DNA of 28,947 bases from the IMG/VR virus record IMGVR_UViG_3300025120_000369, positions 1 through 28,947 of that record. The stretch is one strand, 5' to 3'. Positions 14,607-23,355 of the stretch are shown here, piece by piece. Each line of letters starts with the position of its first letter. Within the stretch, counting starts at the first letter, position 1. Under the pieces are notes generated by a model. The model saw only the letters and a program-made list of their open reading frames with translations. It ran no database searches and was not told the origin of the DNA. The DNA comes from a virus. The translations under genes and the position numbers were made by a program.

Positions 14607-15712
14607 TGCATTTCTTTAGTTTCGCAGAAAAAGACGCAACACTTTACGAGGGTAGTGCTACACAAAGTAGAAATACTGGATTAGACGAAATATTAGAAGT
14701 TCGTAAAGATATGAACGCTGATGGTTCAGTAGTAAATGTATCACGAACTTTAATCAAATTTGATATATCAGATATATCATCATCAATAGTAGCAGGAATT
14801 ATTCCTGAAAACGCAAGATATTATTTAAATTTATATGACGCAAAGTCAACTGAATTAGCAACAAGTCAATCTTTATTTGCACACCCAGTAAGTCAGTCTT
14901 GGGTTCAAGGTGATGGAAGATTCTTCGACCAACCAGCAACAACAGAAGGTTGTTCTTGGAGATATCGTGATGGGGAAACAACAGGAACTCAATGGATAAG
15001 TGGTTCAAACAATACAGGTGGAACTTGGTATGCAGGAAGTGGTTACGAAGCATCCCAATCATTCAATCACGAAACAACAGATATGAGAATGGATGTTACA
15101 GATATTATGACCAAATGGATTAGTGGTTCTATAGCTAATGAAGGATTTATAGTGAAGCGTTCAGGTAGTATTGGTAATACATCATCTTCATTAGATGAAG
15201 GAAGCACAGATAGACTTGGAAACTTCTCTTTCTTTTCAAGAGATACACATACAATTTATCCACCAAAGTTAGAAGTGGAGTATGATGATGCAACATTTAA
15301 TACTGGTTCATTAACAACATTAGGTGCAGATGACATTGACGAAGTTACCGTTTATATGAAAGGTTTGAGAGAAGAATATAAAGAGAAATCAAAAGTTAGA
15401 TTTAGAGTGTATGGTCGTGAAAGATTTCCAACAAGAACTTATTCAACAAGTTCTCAAAATCTGACAGTAAAATTTATTCCTAGTCAAAGTCAATATTCAG
15501 TTAGAGATGCATTGACAGAGGATACAATTATACCATTTTCAACTGGTTCTTATTTGAGTTGTGATGGAACAGGTAATTATTTCAGATTAGATTTAAACGC
15601 TTTCCAACCAGAAAGACACTATCGTTTCTTATACAAAGTTGTAAGTGGTAGTGGAAATACAAGAGTAGAACATATACTAGATGAAGACCACATATTTAAA
15701 GTAACGAGGTAA
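14606..15712 (+). CDS. Baseplate-linked protein with DNRLRE-like beta-sandwich domain
   Basis: A 368-residue protein. Residues about 5-228 match the layout of DNRLRE/CBM96-type beta-sandwich domains common in secreted adhesins: AEKDATLYEG (7-16), NTGLDEILEV (23-32), SRTLIKFDIS (46-55), VSQSWVQGDG (95-104), MDVTDIMTKWISGSIANEGF (162-181) and a final YPPKLEVEYDD (218-228). The C-terminal 140 residues form a second beta-rich unit. Such domains usually bind carbohydrate or protein. Here the protein lies in a wedge operon right after gp6, so it may decorate the baseplate and touch the host surface. Binding is inferred. Confidence 0.6.
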   Translation: MHFFSFAEKDATLYEGSATQSRNTGLDEILEVRKDMNADGSVVNVSRTLIKFDISDISSSIVAGIIPENARYYLNLYDAKSTELATSQSLFAHPVSQSWVQGDGRFFDQPATTEGCSWRYRDGETTGTQWISGSNNTGGTWYAGSGYEASQSFNHETTDMRMDVTDIMTKWISGSIANEGFIVKRSGSIGNTSSSLDEGSTDRLGNFSFFSRDTHTIYPPKLEVEYDDATFNTGSLTTLGADDIDEVTVYMKGLREEYKEKSKVRFRVYGRERFPTRTYSTSSQNLTVKFIPSQSQYSVRDALTEDTIIPFSTGSYLSCDGTGNYFRLDLNAFQPERHYRFLYKVVSGSGNTRVEHILDEDHIFKVTR

Positions 15713-15716
15713 AAAA

Positions 15717-16433
15717 GTGCCTTACACAGAAGAAGAGCTAAAAAGTTATCAATTCTATTTAGACAGAATTGAAAATCAAAGACAAAAATACACAGACTAT
15801 TTATCAGACCCACGAGTTTTTTCAGAAAGTCAAAGAAATCACATTGTTGTGAGTGGAAGTAACACTCTAATAAGTTTTGAAGATATTGATGAGGAAAGAA
15901 GAAAACAATCACCTTTTCGTAGAGTTGGATTAACTAGAGATGACCAAAATGTTGTGAAGTCAAATTTATATCCTACATTTCATAAAGGAGAAAAATATGA
16001 CAATACAATAGATGGTGAAATAGATTCTTTGATACCACAAGCACCCGATTTACTAACCGCACAATTATCTAATGCACCAAATGATAATGTTTTAAATCCT
16101 TCAAGGATTGATGATGATGGAACTACCATTTCACCACAATTATTATCACCATCTAGAACAAGACCAAATGAAAGAACAGACGGTTATACTATTGATTTAG
16201 TAAATGGTGATATCATTGGATTAGATGGCTGGGAAGAATCACAAACAGAATTTGGACTTGATGTTTATTATTTACAAAAAAATCGTAAAAGAAGATTTCC
16301 AAATATGAAAATATTACAATCACATATAAATAATTTATTAGGGCCAAACATAGATTTGGAAATTATACTTATAGAAAAAGAAGACTTAGACTTTATATTA
16401 TCAGCAGAACCAATGGAATTTAACACAGAATAA
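15717..16433 (+). CDS. Virion-module protein of unknown function (GTG start)
   Basis: A 238-residue protein. The start is GTG at 15717, 4 bases after the previous stop and after ACGAGG, giving an M-P-Y-T-E-E-E-L N-terminus in line with other phage proteins here. The first 60 residues are helical and charged. The middle is rich in Asp, Pro and Asn, and the last part has EIILIEKEDLDFI. No family recognised; location suggests baseplate assembly. Confidence 0.62.
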   Translation: MPYTEEELKSYQFYLDRIENQRQKYTDYLSDPRVFSESQRNHIVVSGSNTLISFEDIDEERRKQSPFRRVGLTRDDQNVVKSNLYPTFHKGEKYDNTIDGEIDSLIPQAPDLLTAQLSNAPNDNVLNPSRIDDDGTTISPQLLSPSRTRPNERTDGYTIDLVNGDIIGLDGWEESQTEFGLDVYYLQKNRKRRFPNMKILQSHINNLLGPNIDLEIILIEKEDLDFILSAEPMEFNTE

Positions 16434-16437
16434 AATT

Positions 16438-17958
16438 ATGGCAAGAAATACATCAAGATTAAAAAATACAGACTTCGAAATCCTATATACAGGAGAATCA
16501 ATAAGAAAAGGTGTTTTACCTACAACAGATTCACCACCATTTGGCGAAACTGAAAAAGATTATATAGAGATGATAATCTCAACTACAACTGGAACAATAT
16601 TAGAAACTTTTGTAGTAGCTAAAGGTGATAAAGTAAATGAACACTTTGATAGTAATGGTGAATTTGTAAAAATAAATCCTGGTATTTTTATGAGAGAAAA
16701 AGGATATTTTTCCGGAGAATATAATATTGAATTTAACTTTTTAAGAGAAGTAGCTGGTTCTACAAATAATAATGTATTATTAACTCAACTTAATAAAGTT
16801 TGGGAAGGCCCTACATATGTAGATGATGATGGTAATATACTTGAAACAAGTTATGATGAAGAGTCAGAAACGAATATTCCAACTACCCGAAATGAAGACA
16901 ACTCAAATTTATTAAGAGAGGTATCTTTAAAATATTATATTGATGAAATTTCAAGTGATAGAACAGAGGTTAGATTACTACCATTCTCAATAGATGACAA
17001 AATCTACAATGAAGAATTTAAAGGAATTGGTAAAGATAAAGTAGTATTAACATATGATAATGAACTTGATATATTAGATGACGGAAATAACGAATTTAGA
17101 GTTTTAGATTATGAAACTATGGACGATAAATTAAAAGAACAATTAGTTGGTGGAGAACTAATCATTTCAGATGCATATGAAATATTAGATTTAACCGATA
17201 TTGAAAAGAATGTAGATTTCTTGGTTGGAGAAGATATAATTCGTCAGGGAGGACGCCTGGATTGGGGTGCTAACTGGAAACACTTTGTTAAAGATGGAGG
17301 AAGGTCACCTAATCACACAATTCACGGTGGAGATAATAATTATTATGTAGATGTTCCAAGTTATCACCATATGGTGCCTGCACTTAGAGGTGGATATAAA
17401 ACAGACTTTGTTATTACTGCAAAAGCATCGGATGTTGATAAGACTTTATTTGAACAACTTGGAAATGGAAAAAACCAAAGTTACAAATCTGGAAATGCTA
17501 CAAATGATTTTATAGCTAAAAGAGATTCGTTGAGACCAAATTTCTTTTTGGGTGGAGCTGCAATTATTGGATATCAAACATATGGTAGTTACGGTTTTCC
17601 ACTTTGGATAAGAGCAAAAGGAGAACTTACAAGATTAAAAGGTGCAAAGCTAACAATAGATATAGACGGAGAAGTGATTGGTGGAGCTAATGGAGCAACT
17701 CAAACAAAATTTACAGGACAAAAAGTTACAGACTTTGACGGAGAGAATACATTTGTGAGAATAACTACACCAATGGATACAACAGGTGGTGGTAATGACG
17801 CAACAGCAGGAGTTTTAGTTAATTTAAGTGTAAAATTTGAACATCCACTTTGGACTGGTAGTATACAGAAAAATAATGTCTTTGCTATATATCCAGATGA
17901 TGATAAGGGTGCAGCTAAAAACTTTGTTAATGCTGGATTTGATGGGGGTCGTGTATAA
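16438..17958 (+). CDS. Large unknown virion/baseplate protein
   Basis: A 506-residue acidic protein with alternating beta-rich segments and a Gly-rich C-terminal part. Recognisable blocks are YLREVSLKYYIDE-like strands near the middle (around 160), a His/Gly-rich stretch (WGANWKHFVKDGG, then YYVDVPSYHHMVPALRGG) at about 278-325, and a terminal beta-sandwich-like region (LKGAKLTIDIDGEVIGGANG). I recognise no family. It begins 4 bases after the previous stop and its stop overlaps the ATG of the 1194-residue gene, so it belongs to the same wedge operon. Role in the baseplate periphery is inferred from position. Confidence 0.62.
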   Translation: MARNTSRLKNTDFEILYTGESIRKGVLPTTDSPPFGETEKDYIEMIISTTTGTILETFVVAKGDKVNEHFDSNGEFVKINPGIFMREKGYFSGEYNIEFNFLREVAGSTNNNVLLTQLNKVWEGPTYVDDDGNILETSYDEESETNIPTTRNEDNSNLLREVSLKYYIDEISSDRTEVRLLPFSIDDKIYNEEFKGIGKDKVVLTYDNELDILDDGNNEFRVLDYETMDDKLKEQLVGGELIISDAYEILDLTDIEKNVDFLVGEDIIRQGGRLDWGANWKHFVKDGGRSPNHTIHGGDNNYYVDVPSYHHMVPALRGGYKTDFVITAKASDVDKTLFEQLGNGKNQSYKSGNATNDFIAKRDSLRPNFFLGGAAIIGYQTYGSYGFPLWIRAKGELTRLKGAKLTIDIDGEVIGGANGATQTKFTGQKVTDFDGENTFVRITTPMDTTGGGNDATAGVLVNLSVKFEHPLWTGSIQKNNVFAIYPDDDKGAAKNFVNAGFDGGRV

Positions 17959-20900
17959 TGGACTTAAATAAAATATATATATCATATAAATCTAAAATCG
18001 TAAGTATAGATAAAGAAACAGGAAAAATAAAAACCGAAAATACTTTTGATAAGAACGAATACTTATCATCTCTAAATATTTATGATGAAACTATAATAGA
18101 TGGAGCTAAACAACAAGGAAAATCAAATGGTTGGGCAATCAATTATAACTCGATAGATACAAAAAACTTAAATGTTCTTATGAATGTTGGTGGTAACAAA
18201 TCAGTAATAGTAAATTCCAGTATAGACGCAGAAACTACAAAATTAGACCCATATTCAGTAGTATTAAAAACATATGAACCAATACAAACTGATATTTTTA
18301 CAAAAGATAAAGTAAATATTGTAAAAGAAATGATACAACCTGTAAGGGATACCATAAGACTAGTTCCATTTAATGATGCAGATTTAGGGGATAATTATTT
18401 ATATCAACCAAATGATAAGTCACCACAATATATAGATAACTTGAGAACATCTAATAAGACTCAAGAAGATTTATTAACATCAGACAATTATTTATCAGGT
18501 TCACTATTTAATGAAATCTTAAGTGGTAGTAATCAAGCAGATATTAATGTTGATTACAATGACTATGATAACTTCTCAACATTTGGTTCAATAAGAAAAC
18601 GATTAGAAAATTTCTGGACTAAAATGGAAAGATATGAGTATTACTCAAAAGAAAGTGGTTCATTAGCCGCACTAACAGCTAGTGCAGTATTTAAATCTGA
18701 AATCGTAAAAAATGAAGAATTAAAAAATGGTATTGTAAACAACTTTGACCATTTTGAAAAATATCTATTCTTTGAAAGTTCATCAGCAAACACAAGTTCA
18801 TTTGGATTAGAATTTGATACATCTTGGCCAAAAGAAAATTCATCAAAACCACACAATGTATTGAGTGTAAGTTCATCTGCAGTTGCAACTTGGTATAACA
18901 ATAATATTATATCTGCATCTAATTATGACCAAGACAATCCAAATCGTTTGATAAATCTTATACCAGAATATATAAAAAGAGATGATAATACAATTGCTTA
19001 TAATCCTTCATCATATGATTCAGGTTCAGCACTTTCTAATAGAAGAGATGATGTTTCAAATAAACCTTTTTTAGATTTTTTAGATATGACTGGACATTAC
19101 TTTGATAATATATTAGTTTATATTAAAGCGTTTGAAGACATTTATAATAGAAGAGAAAATTTGGATAAAGGATTATCAAAAGACTTAGTGTGGACAGTTT
19201 CTAATGCCTTTGGTTGGAGACAACCTTCAGGAAAAGAAATAATAGATTTACACAGATATTATAAAGGACAATTTTTAAGTGGTTCAGCAACATCATCAGC
19301 ATATACAACATATTCAACAGAATCAGAAAAAGATTTAGAGAGAGAAGTATGGAATCGTATTCTTACAAGTATGCCTTATATTCTAAAAACAAAGGGAACA
19401 AAAGAGTCAATTCAAGCTCTTGTTAATTCATATGGTATACCACCATCAATTTTAAGAATAAATGAATATGGTGGACCAGACAATTTAGATTATCAACCAA
19501 CATTTGATATCCAACAAAGATTTACTAAAGCATTAGATTTCAAAGGAAGTCAGTATATTGTAAATCAATGGAAAGAATCTTCTGGAAGTTTAAGAACACC
19601 AGACTCAATAGAATTTAGATTTAGAACACCTTCATCATCAAATCAAGTATTGTTAGCAAAAGATGATGACTTTGTAGTTAGATTAAAAGACGAGGGTTCA
19701 ATTACTGATAATAAAGGTAAGATAGAATTTTTAATATCAAGTTCATTAGGAACAAGTAGTGTTACTTCATCTTTATTCCCAGTATTTAACAATGAATTTT
19801 GGTCAGTAGGTATTACAAGAGAATCAAGTAGTGTATATGATGTAATATCAGACAGAACGGGTGAATATAATACAACAAGTAGTATTAAGTATAATTTATA
19901 TGTAAAACAATACGAAGCGGGTAGAAGTAAGATACTTTATGATTCTTCTACATCAATGATACTAAGTGGTTCAACCACAGGTGATGCGTCAGCTTCCGCA
20001 CTATTAAATGGACAATGGACATCAAGTGGTAACTTGTATTGGGGTTCAACGGGTTCGTTTGGAGATATGGGTGTAGAATTTACTGGTTCATTCCAAGAAT
20101 TAAGATTGTGGAATGCTCCACTTACAGAATCAGCATTTGATAATCATACAAGAGCTCCAAAAGCAATTAATGGTAATCACGCATCAGCATCATTTACAGA
20201 TTTAATATTTAGATTACGATTAGATGAAAATAAAAATTTAGCAACATCATCTGGTTCAAGAAATGTAGCACCAGACCAAATTACATTTGCACACACAAGT
20301 AGTGCATTCCAAACTGGTAGTGCTGTAGGATTTACAGCAAATACTTATGTTAATGTTGAACAAGAAGAAAAAAGATTAACGCCTAATATAGGACTAAATA
20401 GAAAGACAAATACAAAGGTTAGAATAGAAAAAAATTGGATACCAACTGGTTCATTCTTAAGTCCAGACCACAGAAGTGAGGTAGGTTCTTTCGATACAAT
20501 GCCATTAGATTCTAATAAGGTAGGAGTTTTCTTCTCACCAACAGATGTTGTTAACCAAGATATTATAGAGTCAATTGCAGACTTAAACTTTGAACAAGAA
20601 ATTGGTGACCCAAGAGACCAAAATAAATTATTTTATAGAGGACTAAAGAAATTAGCAGATTCATACTTCCAAAAATATACAGGAACAAATAATTTTTGGG
20701 ACTATATGAGATTGATTAAATACTATGACCAAGCTATATTTGAACAAATTAAAAAAGTAATACCAGCAAGAGTCAAGTTCAACTTTGGTTTGTTAATAGA
20801 ACCTACTATCTTAGAAAGAAGTAAAAATACAATGGGTAAGACACCGAGTATAGAAAATATATCTAAAACTGGTGAAATAAATGTTGGTTTATTAGAAGCA

Positions 20901-21542
20901 ACACAATCTTATAGAAGACCAGTAGTGTCAGTAACTTCATCTTACACAGACTACACTGCAATATTATCATCAAGTTTTACAAGAGAACCATCAGTTTATC
21001 TTATTGGAAGTGCTTCACTTTCATCTTCACTTGATGATTATAGATATTTAAATACTAAAGTTAGAACAAGAGAAGTATATTATTTAACATCAAGTATTTC
21101 AGAAAGAAGTTATGATATAACACTTACACCTGGTTTATCAAGTAGTGTTATTTATGAACCAGATATATTATTCAACGAAGCTGTGATGCCTTTTTATTCG
21201 TCATCAAGAGAACATCCAACACTTAAAGAAAGAGAAGTATTTTACACAAGTTCAACAGCAGTAGGAACTGCAGGAGTAGCCACAGGTTCACAAAAAAGTT
21301 ATGCAACATTTTCAAGTTCTTTATATCACGCTTATTCATCATCTTTAAAACCAGCAGAAGTCCAACTACCAGCTGATTATATATCAGGATTTAGAAGACT
21401 TAATTTTGAAGGAACAAAGAATACAATAGAAACAACAACAGATGGTAAATTACCAATAGAAATTAAATCTACACAAGGAACTGCTGTAGTAACAAGAAAA
21501 ACCAGTGGTGGTCAAAGATTGGAAGTAGTAAGAAAGAAATAA
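17958..21542 (+). CDS. Giant baseplate/tail protein with gpI-like and LamG-like domains
   Basis: The largest virion protein here, 1194 residues (T4 gp7 is 1032). The segment at about 455-510 contains ILTSMPYILKTKGTKESI and LVNSYGIPPSILRINEYGG, the signature of phage tail protein I-like regions in the baseplate. It is followed at about 523-740 by a concanavalin/laminin-G-like domain: ALDFKGSQYI, SIEFRFRTP, FWSVGITRE, GSFQELRLWNAPLTESAFD. The C-terminal 350 residues are Ser-rich beta structure with repeated SSS and GSS patches. The protein probably bridges wedge and tail fibre or binds a glycan. The stop-start overlap with its upstream gene marks a shared operon. Confidence 0.65.
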   Translation: MDLNKIYISYKSKIVSIDKETGKIKTENTFDKNEYLSSLNIYDETIIDGAKQQGKSNGWAINYNSIDTKNLNVLMNVGGNKSVIVNSSIDAETTKLDPYSVVLKTYEPIQTDIFTKDKVNIVKEMIQPVRDTIRLVPFNDADLGDNYLYQPNDKSPQYIDNLRTSNKTQEDLLTSDNYLSGSLFNEILSGSNQADINVDYNDYDNFSTFGSIRKRLENFWTKMERYEYYSKESGSLAALTASAVFKSEIVKNEELKNGIVNNFDHFEKYLFFESSSANTSSFGLEFDTSWPKENSSKPHNVLSVSSSAVATWYNNNIISASNYDQDNPNRLINLIPEYIKRDDNTIAYNPSSYDSGSALSNRRDDVSNKPFLDFLDMTGHYFDNILVYIKAFEDIYNRRENLDKGLSKDLVWTVSNAFGWRQPSGKEIIDLHRYYKGQFLSGSATSSAYTTYSTESEKDLEREVWNRILTSMPYILKTKGTKESIQALVNSYGIPPSILRINEYGGPDNLDYQPTFDIQQRFTKALDFKGSQYIVNQWKESSGSLRTPDSIEFRFRTPSSSNQVLLAKDDDFVVRLKDEGSITDNKGKIEFLISSSLGTSSVTSSLFPVFNNEFWSVGITRESSSVYDVISDRTGEYNTTSSIKYNLYVKQYEAGRSKILYDSSTSMILSGSTTGDASASALLNGQWTSSGNLYWGSTGSFGDMGVEFTGSFQELRLWNAPLTESAFDNHTRAPKAINGNHASASFTDLIFRLRLDENKNLATSSGSRNVAPDQITFAHTSSAFQTGSAVGFTANTYVNVEQEEKRLTPNIGLNRKTNTKVRIEKNWIPTGSFLSPDHRSEVGSFDTMPLDSNKVGVFFSPTDVVNQDIIESIADLNFEQEIGDPRDQNKLFYRGLKKLADSYFQKYTGTNNFWDYMRLIKYYDQAIFEQIKKVIPARVKFNFGLLIEPTILERSKNTMGKTPSIENISKTGEINVGLLEATQSYRRPVVSVTSSYTDYTAILSSSFTREPSVYLIGSASLSSSLDDYRYLNTKVRTREVYYLTSSISERSYDITLTPGLSSSVIYEPDILFNEAVMPFYSSSREHPTLKEREVFYTSSTAVGTAGVATGSQKSYATFSSSLYHAYSSSLKPAEVQLPADYISGFRRLNFEGTKNTIETTTDGKLPIEIKSTQGTAVVTRKTSGGQRLEVVRKK

Positions 21543-21551
21543 TTTAATCAA

Positions 21552-21612
21552 AAATTTTGTTTTCGTATATTTATAATTGACACCAAAGTGTTTCAGAATG
21601 AAATCAAAATTT
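21552..21612 (+). repeat. Imperfect inverted repeat in the gap before the fibre-adaptor-like gene
   Basis: AAATTTTGTTTTC (21552-21564) and GAAATCAAAATTT (21600-21612) pair at 12 of 13 positions, bracketing 35 bases that include TATATTTAT (21566-21574) and a small ACAC-CAAA-GTGT hairpin. The stem is AT-rich. No T-run follows, so it is not a clear terminator. It may be a regulatory RNA structure or chance in AT-rich DNA. Confidence 0.35.
21566..21574 (+). promoter_or_regulatory. TATATTTAT motif, candidate late promoter
   Basis: An exact TATATTTAT 58 bases before ATG 21633, in one of the few gaps of the virion module. It is identical to the sites at 10172 and 27639. The long gap after a 3.6-kb gene is a sensible place for an internal late promoter. 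Confidence 0.4.
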
Positions 21613-21632
21613 AATCACAAATAGGAGTAAAA

Positions 21633-22220
21633 ATGGGAGTTTTAGACAACACAACCATAACTGTAGATGCTATATTAACGAAAAAAGGTCGTGAGTTATT
21701 AGCAAAAGGAGACGGACAATTTAACATTACAAAATTTTCATTGGGAGATGATGAAATAGATTACAACTTATATGATGTAACTCATCCCAATGGTTCAAAT
21801 TTTTATGGGGAAGCAATAGAGAATATGAATCTATTAGAAGCTATCCCAAACCAAGATTTAGCATTAAAATATCCATTAGGTGATATAGAGGCTTCAAATG
21901 ACGGTGATACAACGAGTGGAGCTTATGTATTATCGGTTAACCCACCTTCACTTATAATGAAATCTGATGAAAGAAACACATTTACAGCCGCACTAAGTAA
22001 TTTTTCAGGAACACCAGACTTTACATTTAGTTTAAATTCTACTGAGTATGCAACTCTTACTGGAAAAAATCCAACAGCAGGTACTGTAACATTGATATCT
22101 AAACCAGTATTTACAGACAGACAAATTGTCTTAACTATTACAGAAGAAATAACTGGTAAAAGTAAACCAATTAACATAACAATACAACCATCACAAAAAA
22201 GTGGTGGTACAGTAAAATAA
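21633..22220 (+). CDS. Virion structural protein, tail-fibre-adaptor-like
   Basis: A 195-residue protein. The N-terminal 90 residues (ITVDAILTKKGRELLAKGDG, FNITKFSLGDDEIDYNLYD, then GEAIENMNLLEA) match a conserved block I recognise from structural proteins of marine T4-like phages. The C-terminal 100 residues look like a single Ig-like beta domain (VNPPSLIMKSDE, GTPDFTFSL, VLTITEE). It probably sits in the tail or fibre region. AGGAG lies 6 bases before the ATG. It is followed 10 bases later by the first of two paralogous tail genes. Confidence 0.65.
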   Translation: MGVLDNTTITVDAILTKKGRELLAKGDGQFNITKFSLGDDEIDYNLYDVTHPNGSNFYGEAIENMNLLEAIPNQDLALKYPLGDIEASNDGDTTSGAYVLSVNPPSLIMKSDERNTFTAALSNFSGTPDFTFSLNSTEYATLTGKNPTAGTVTLISKPVFTDRQIVLTITEEITGKSKPINITIQPSQKSGGTVK

Positions 22221-22230
22221 GGAATATAAA

Positions 22231-23340
22231 ATGAGTAAAGTAACATTTGATTTAAGTAGAGATATCGTATCAGAGGAAAATCAAACTCTGACATCAGGTA
22301 TTTGGTCAGAAGGAGCCTCATCATTGACTTCTTTTTTCACATCATCAGTCCAGTCAAGTTCAAACGGACAATACTTTTTACAAGTATATAATAAAGATAC
22401 TTCAGACGCAACAGCCGCTAAACAATTCGCAGTTGTATATGGACACAAAGGTGGTAGTGGTTCACTAGGAGCTCCAGGAACAGCAGGTGGTAGAGATACA
22501 GCCGCTGTGTATGGACAATTATTAAACATAACACAACCACCAGAAACAGAATTATTTAATTTTGGTAGTTCTACATTAACAACTAAACAACACATTTATG
22601 GAATTCTATTTGATAGAAGTCGTATGAGAGAAAAAGTAGACCCAGGAAATTGGGAATTAGTATTAGGAGGGCCAAATGGTTCGGCTACACAAAAATTATC
22701 ATTAATTGATGATAGTTCTACAAACACATCTACTATAAACGATAATGGTGTTACTGAATTTAATGTAGTAACAGGTTCTATACAAGGTGGTTCAACAAAT
22801 ATTGTAACAGCCGCTTCAGATATGGGAGCTTCAACAGGTTCTTTTGGTAAGTTTTATCCAGATTTTGGATTGATTGTTTTAAGTGCTAACGCATTAGAAA
22901 AATCACAACTTGGTAGTTTAGGAGCCGCTAAACCAGCATTTAGTCCATATTTTGAATTTGGAACACCCCACCAAGATGGAACTTCTTATAGTGGTTCAAA
23001 TACACTACATAATGTAGCTTCACATAGTTTACATAGATTCGTAGATTCATTAAATTCTGGTTCATTATTCCAAGCTCGTAGAGAAGAAGTAGTAAGTTCA
23101 ACTCACTACTTTTGTAGAGTAATGAATGATAAATTCAATAGAAGTAATAATCCAACTTGGGTTACTGGTTCAAATGGAACACCAAGAATTGAAGCATTTA
23201 GAGCAAGTCCAAAGACTTACATTACACAAGTAGGTTTATATAATGATGCTAATGAACTATTAGCTATAGCCAAGTTAAGTCAACCAATTCTAAAATCAAA
23301 GTCAAGAGAAGCACTAATTAAAGTTAAATTAGACTTTTAA
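22231..23340 (+). CDS. Tail structural protein, paralogue A
   Basis: A 369-residue beta-rich, Ser/Gly/Thr-rich protein. It has a conserved-looking core (YGILFDRSRMREKVDPGNW, LSLIDDSST, FYPDFGLIVLSANALE) and a C-terminal 39-residue module starting ITQVGLYNDANELLAIAKL that is shared, without gaps, with the next gene. I infer a tail or fibre-associated structural role from position and composition. GGAATATAAA precedes the ATG. The following gene begins 15 bases after the stop. Confidence 0.6.
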   Translation: MSKVTFDLSRDIVSEENQTLTSGIWSEGASSLTSFFTSSVQSSSNGQYFLQVYNKDTSDATAAKQFAVVYGHKGGSGSLGAPGTAGGRDTAAVYGQLLNITQPPETELFNFGSSTLTTKQHIYGILFDRSRMREKVDPGNWELVLGGPNGSATQKLSLIDDSSTNTSTINDNGVTEFNVVTGSIQGGSTNIVTAASDMGASTGSFGKFYPDFGLIVLSANALEKSQLGSLGAAKPAFSPYFEFGTPHQDGTSYSGSNTLHNVASHSLHRFVDSLNSGSLFQARREEVVSSTHYFCRVMNDKFNRSNNPTWVTGSNGTPRIEAFRASPKTYITQVGLYNDANELLAIAKLSQPILKSKSREALIKVKLDF

Positions 23341-23355
23341 TAAGGAACATCATAA

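Noticed and set aside
21577-21605. TTGACA in the gap before the gene at 21633
   Set aside because: At 16-18 base spacing there is no acceptable -10 box (GAAATC), unlike the two accepted promoters.
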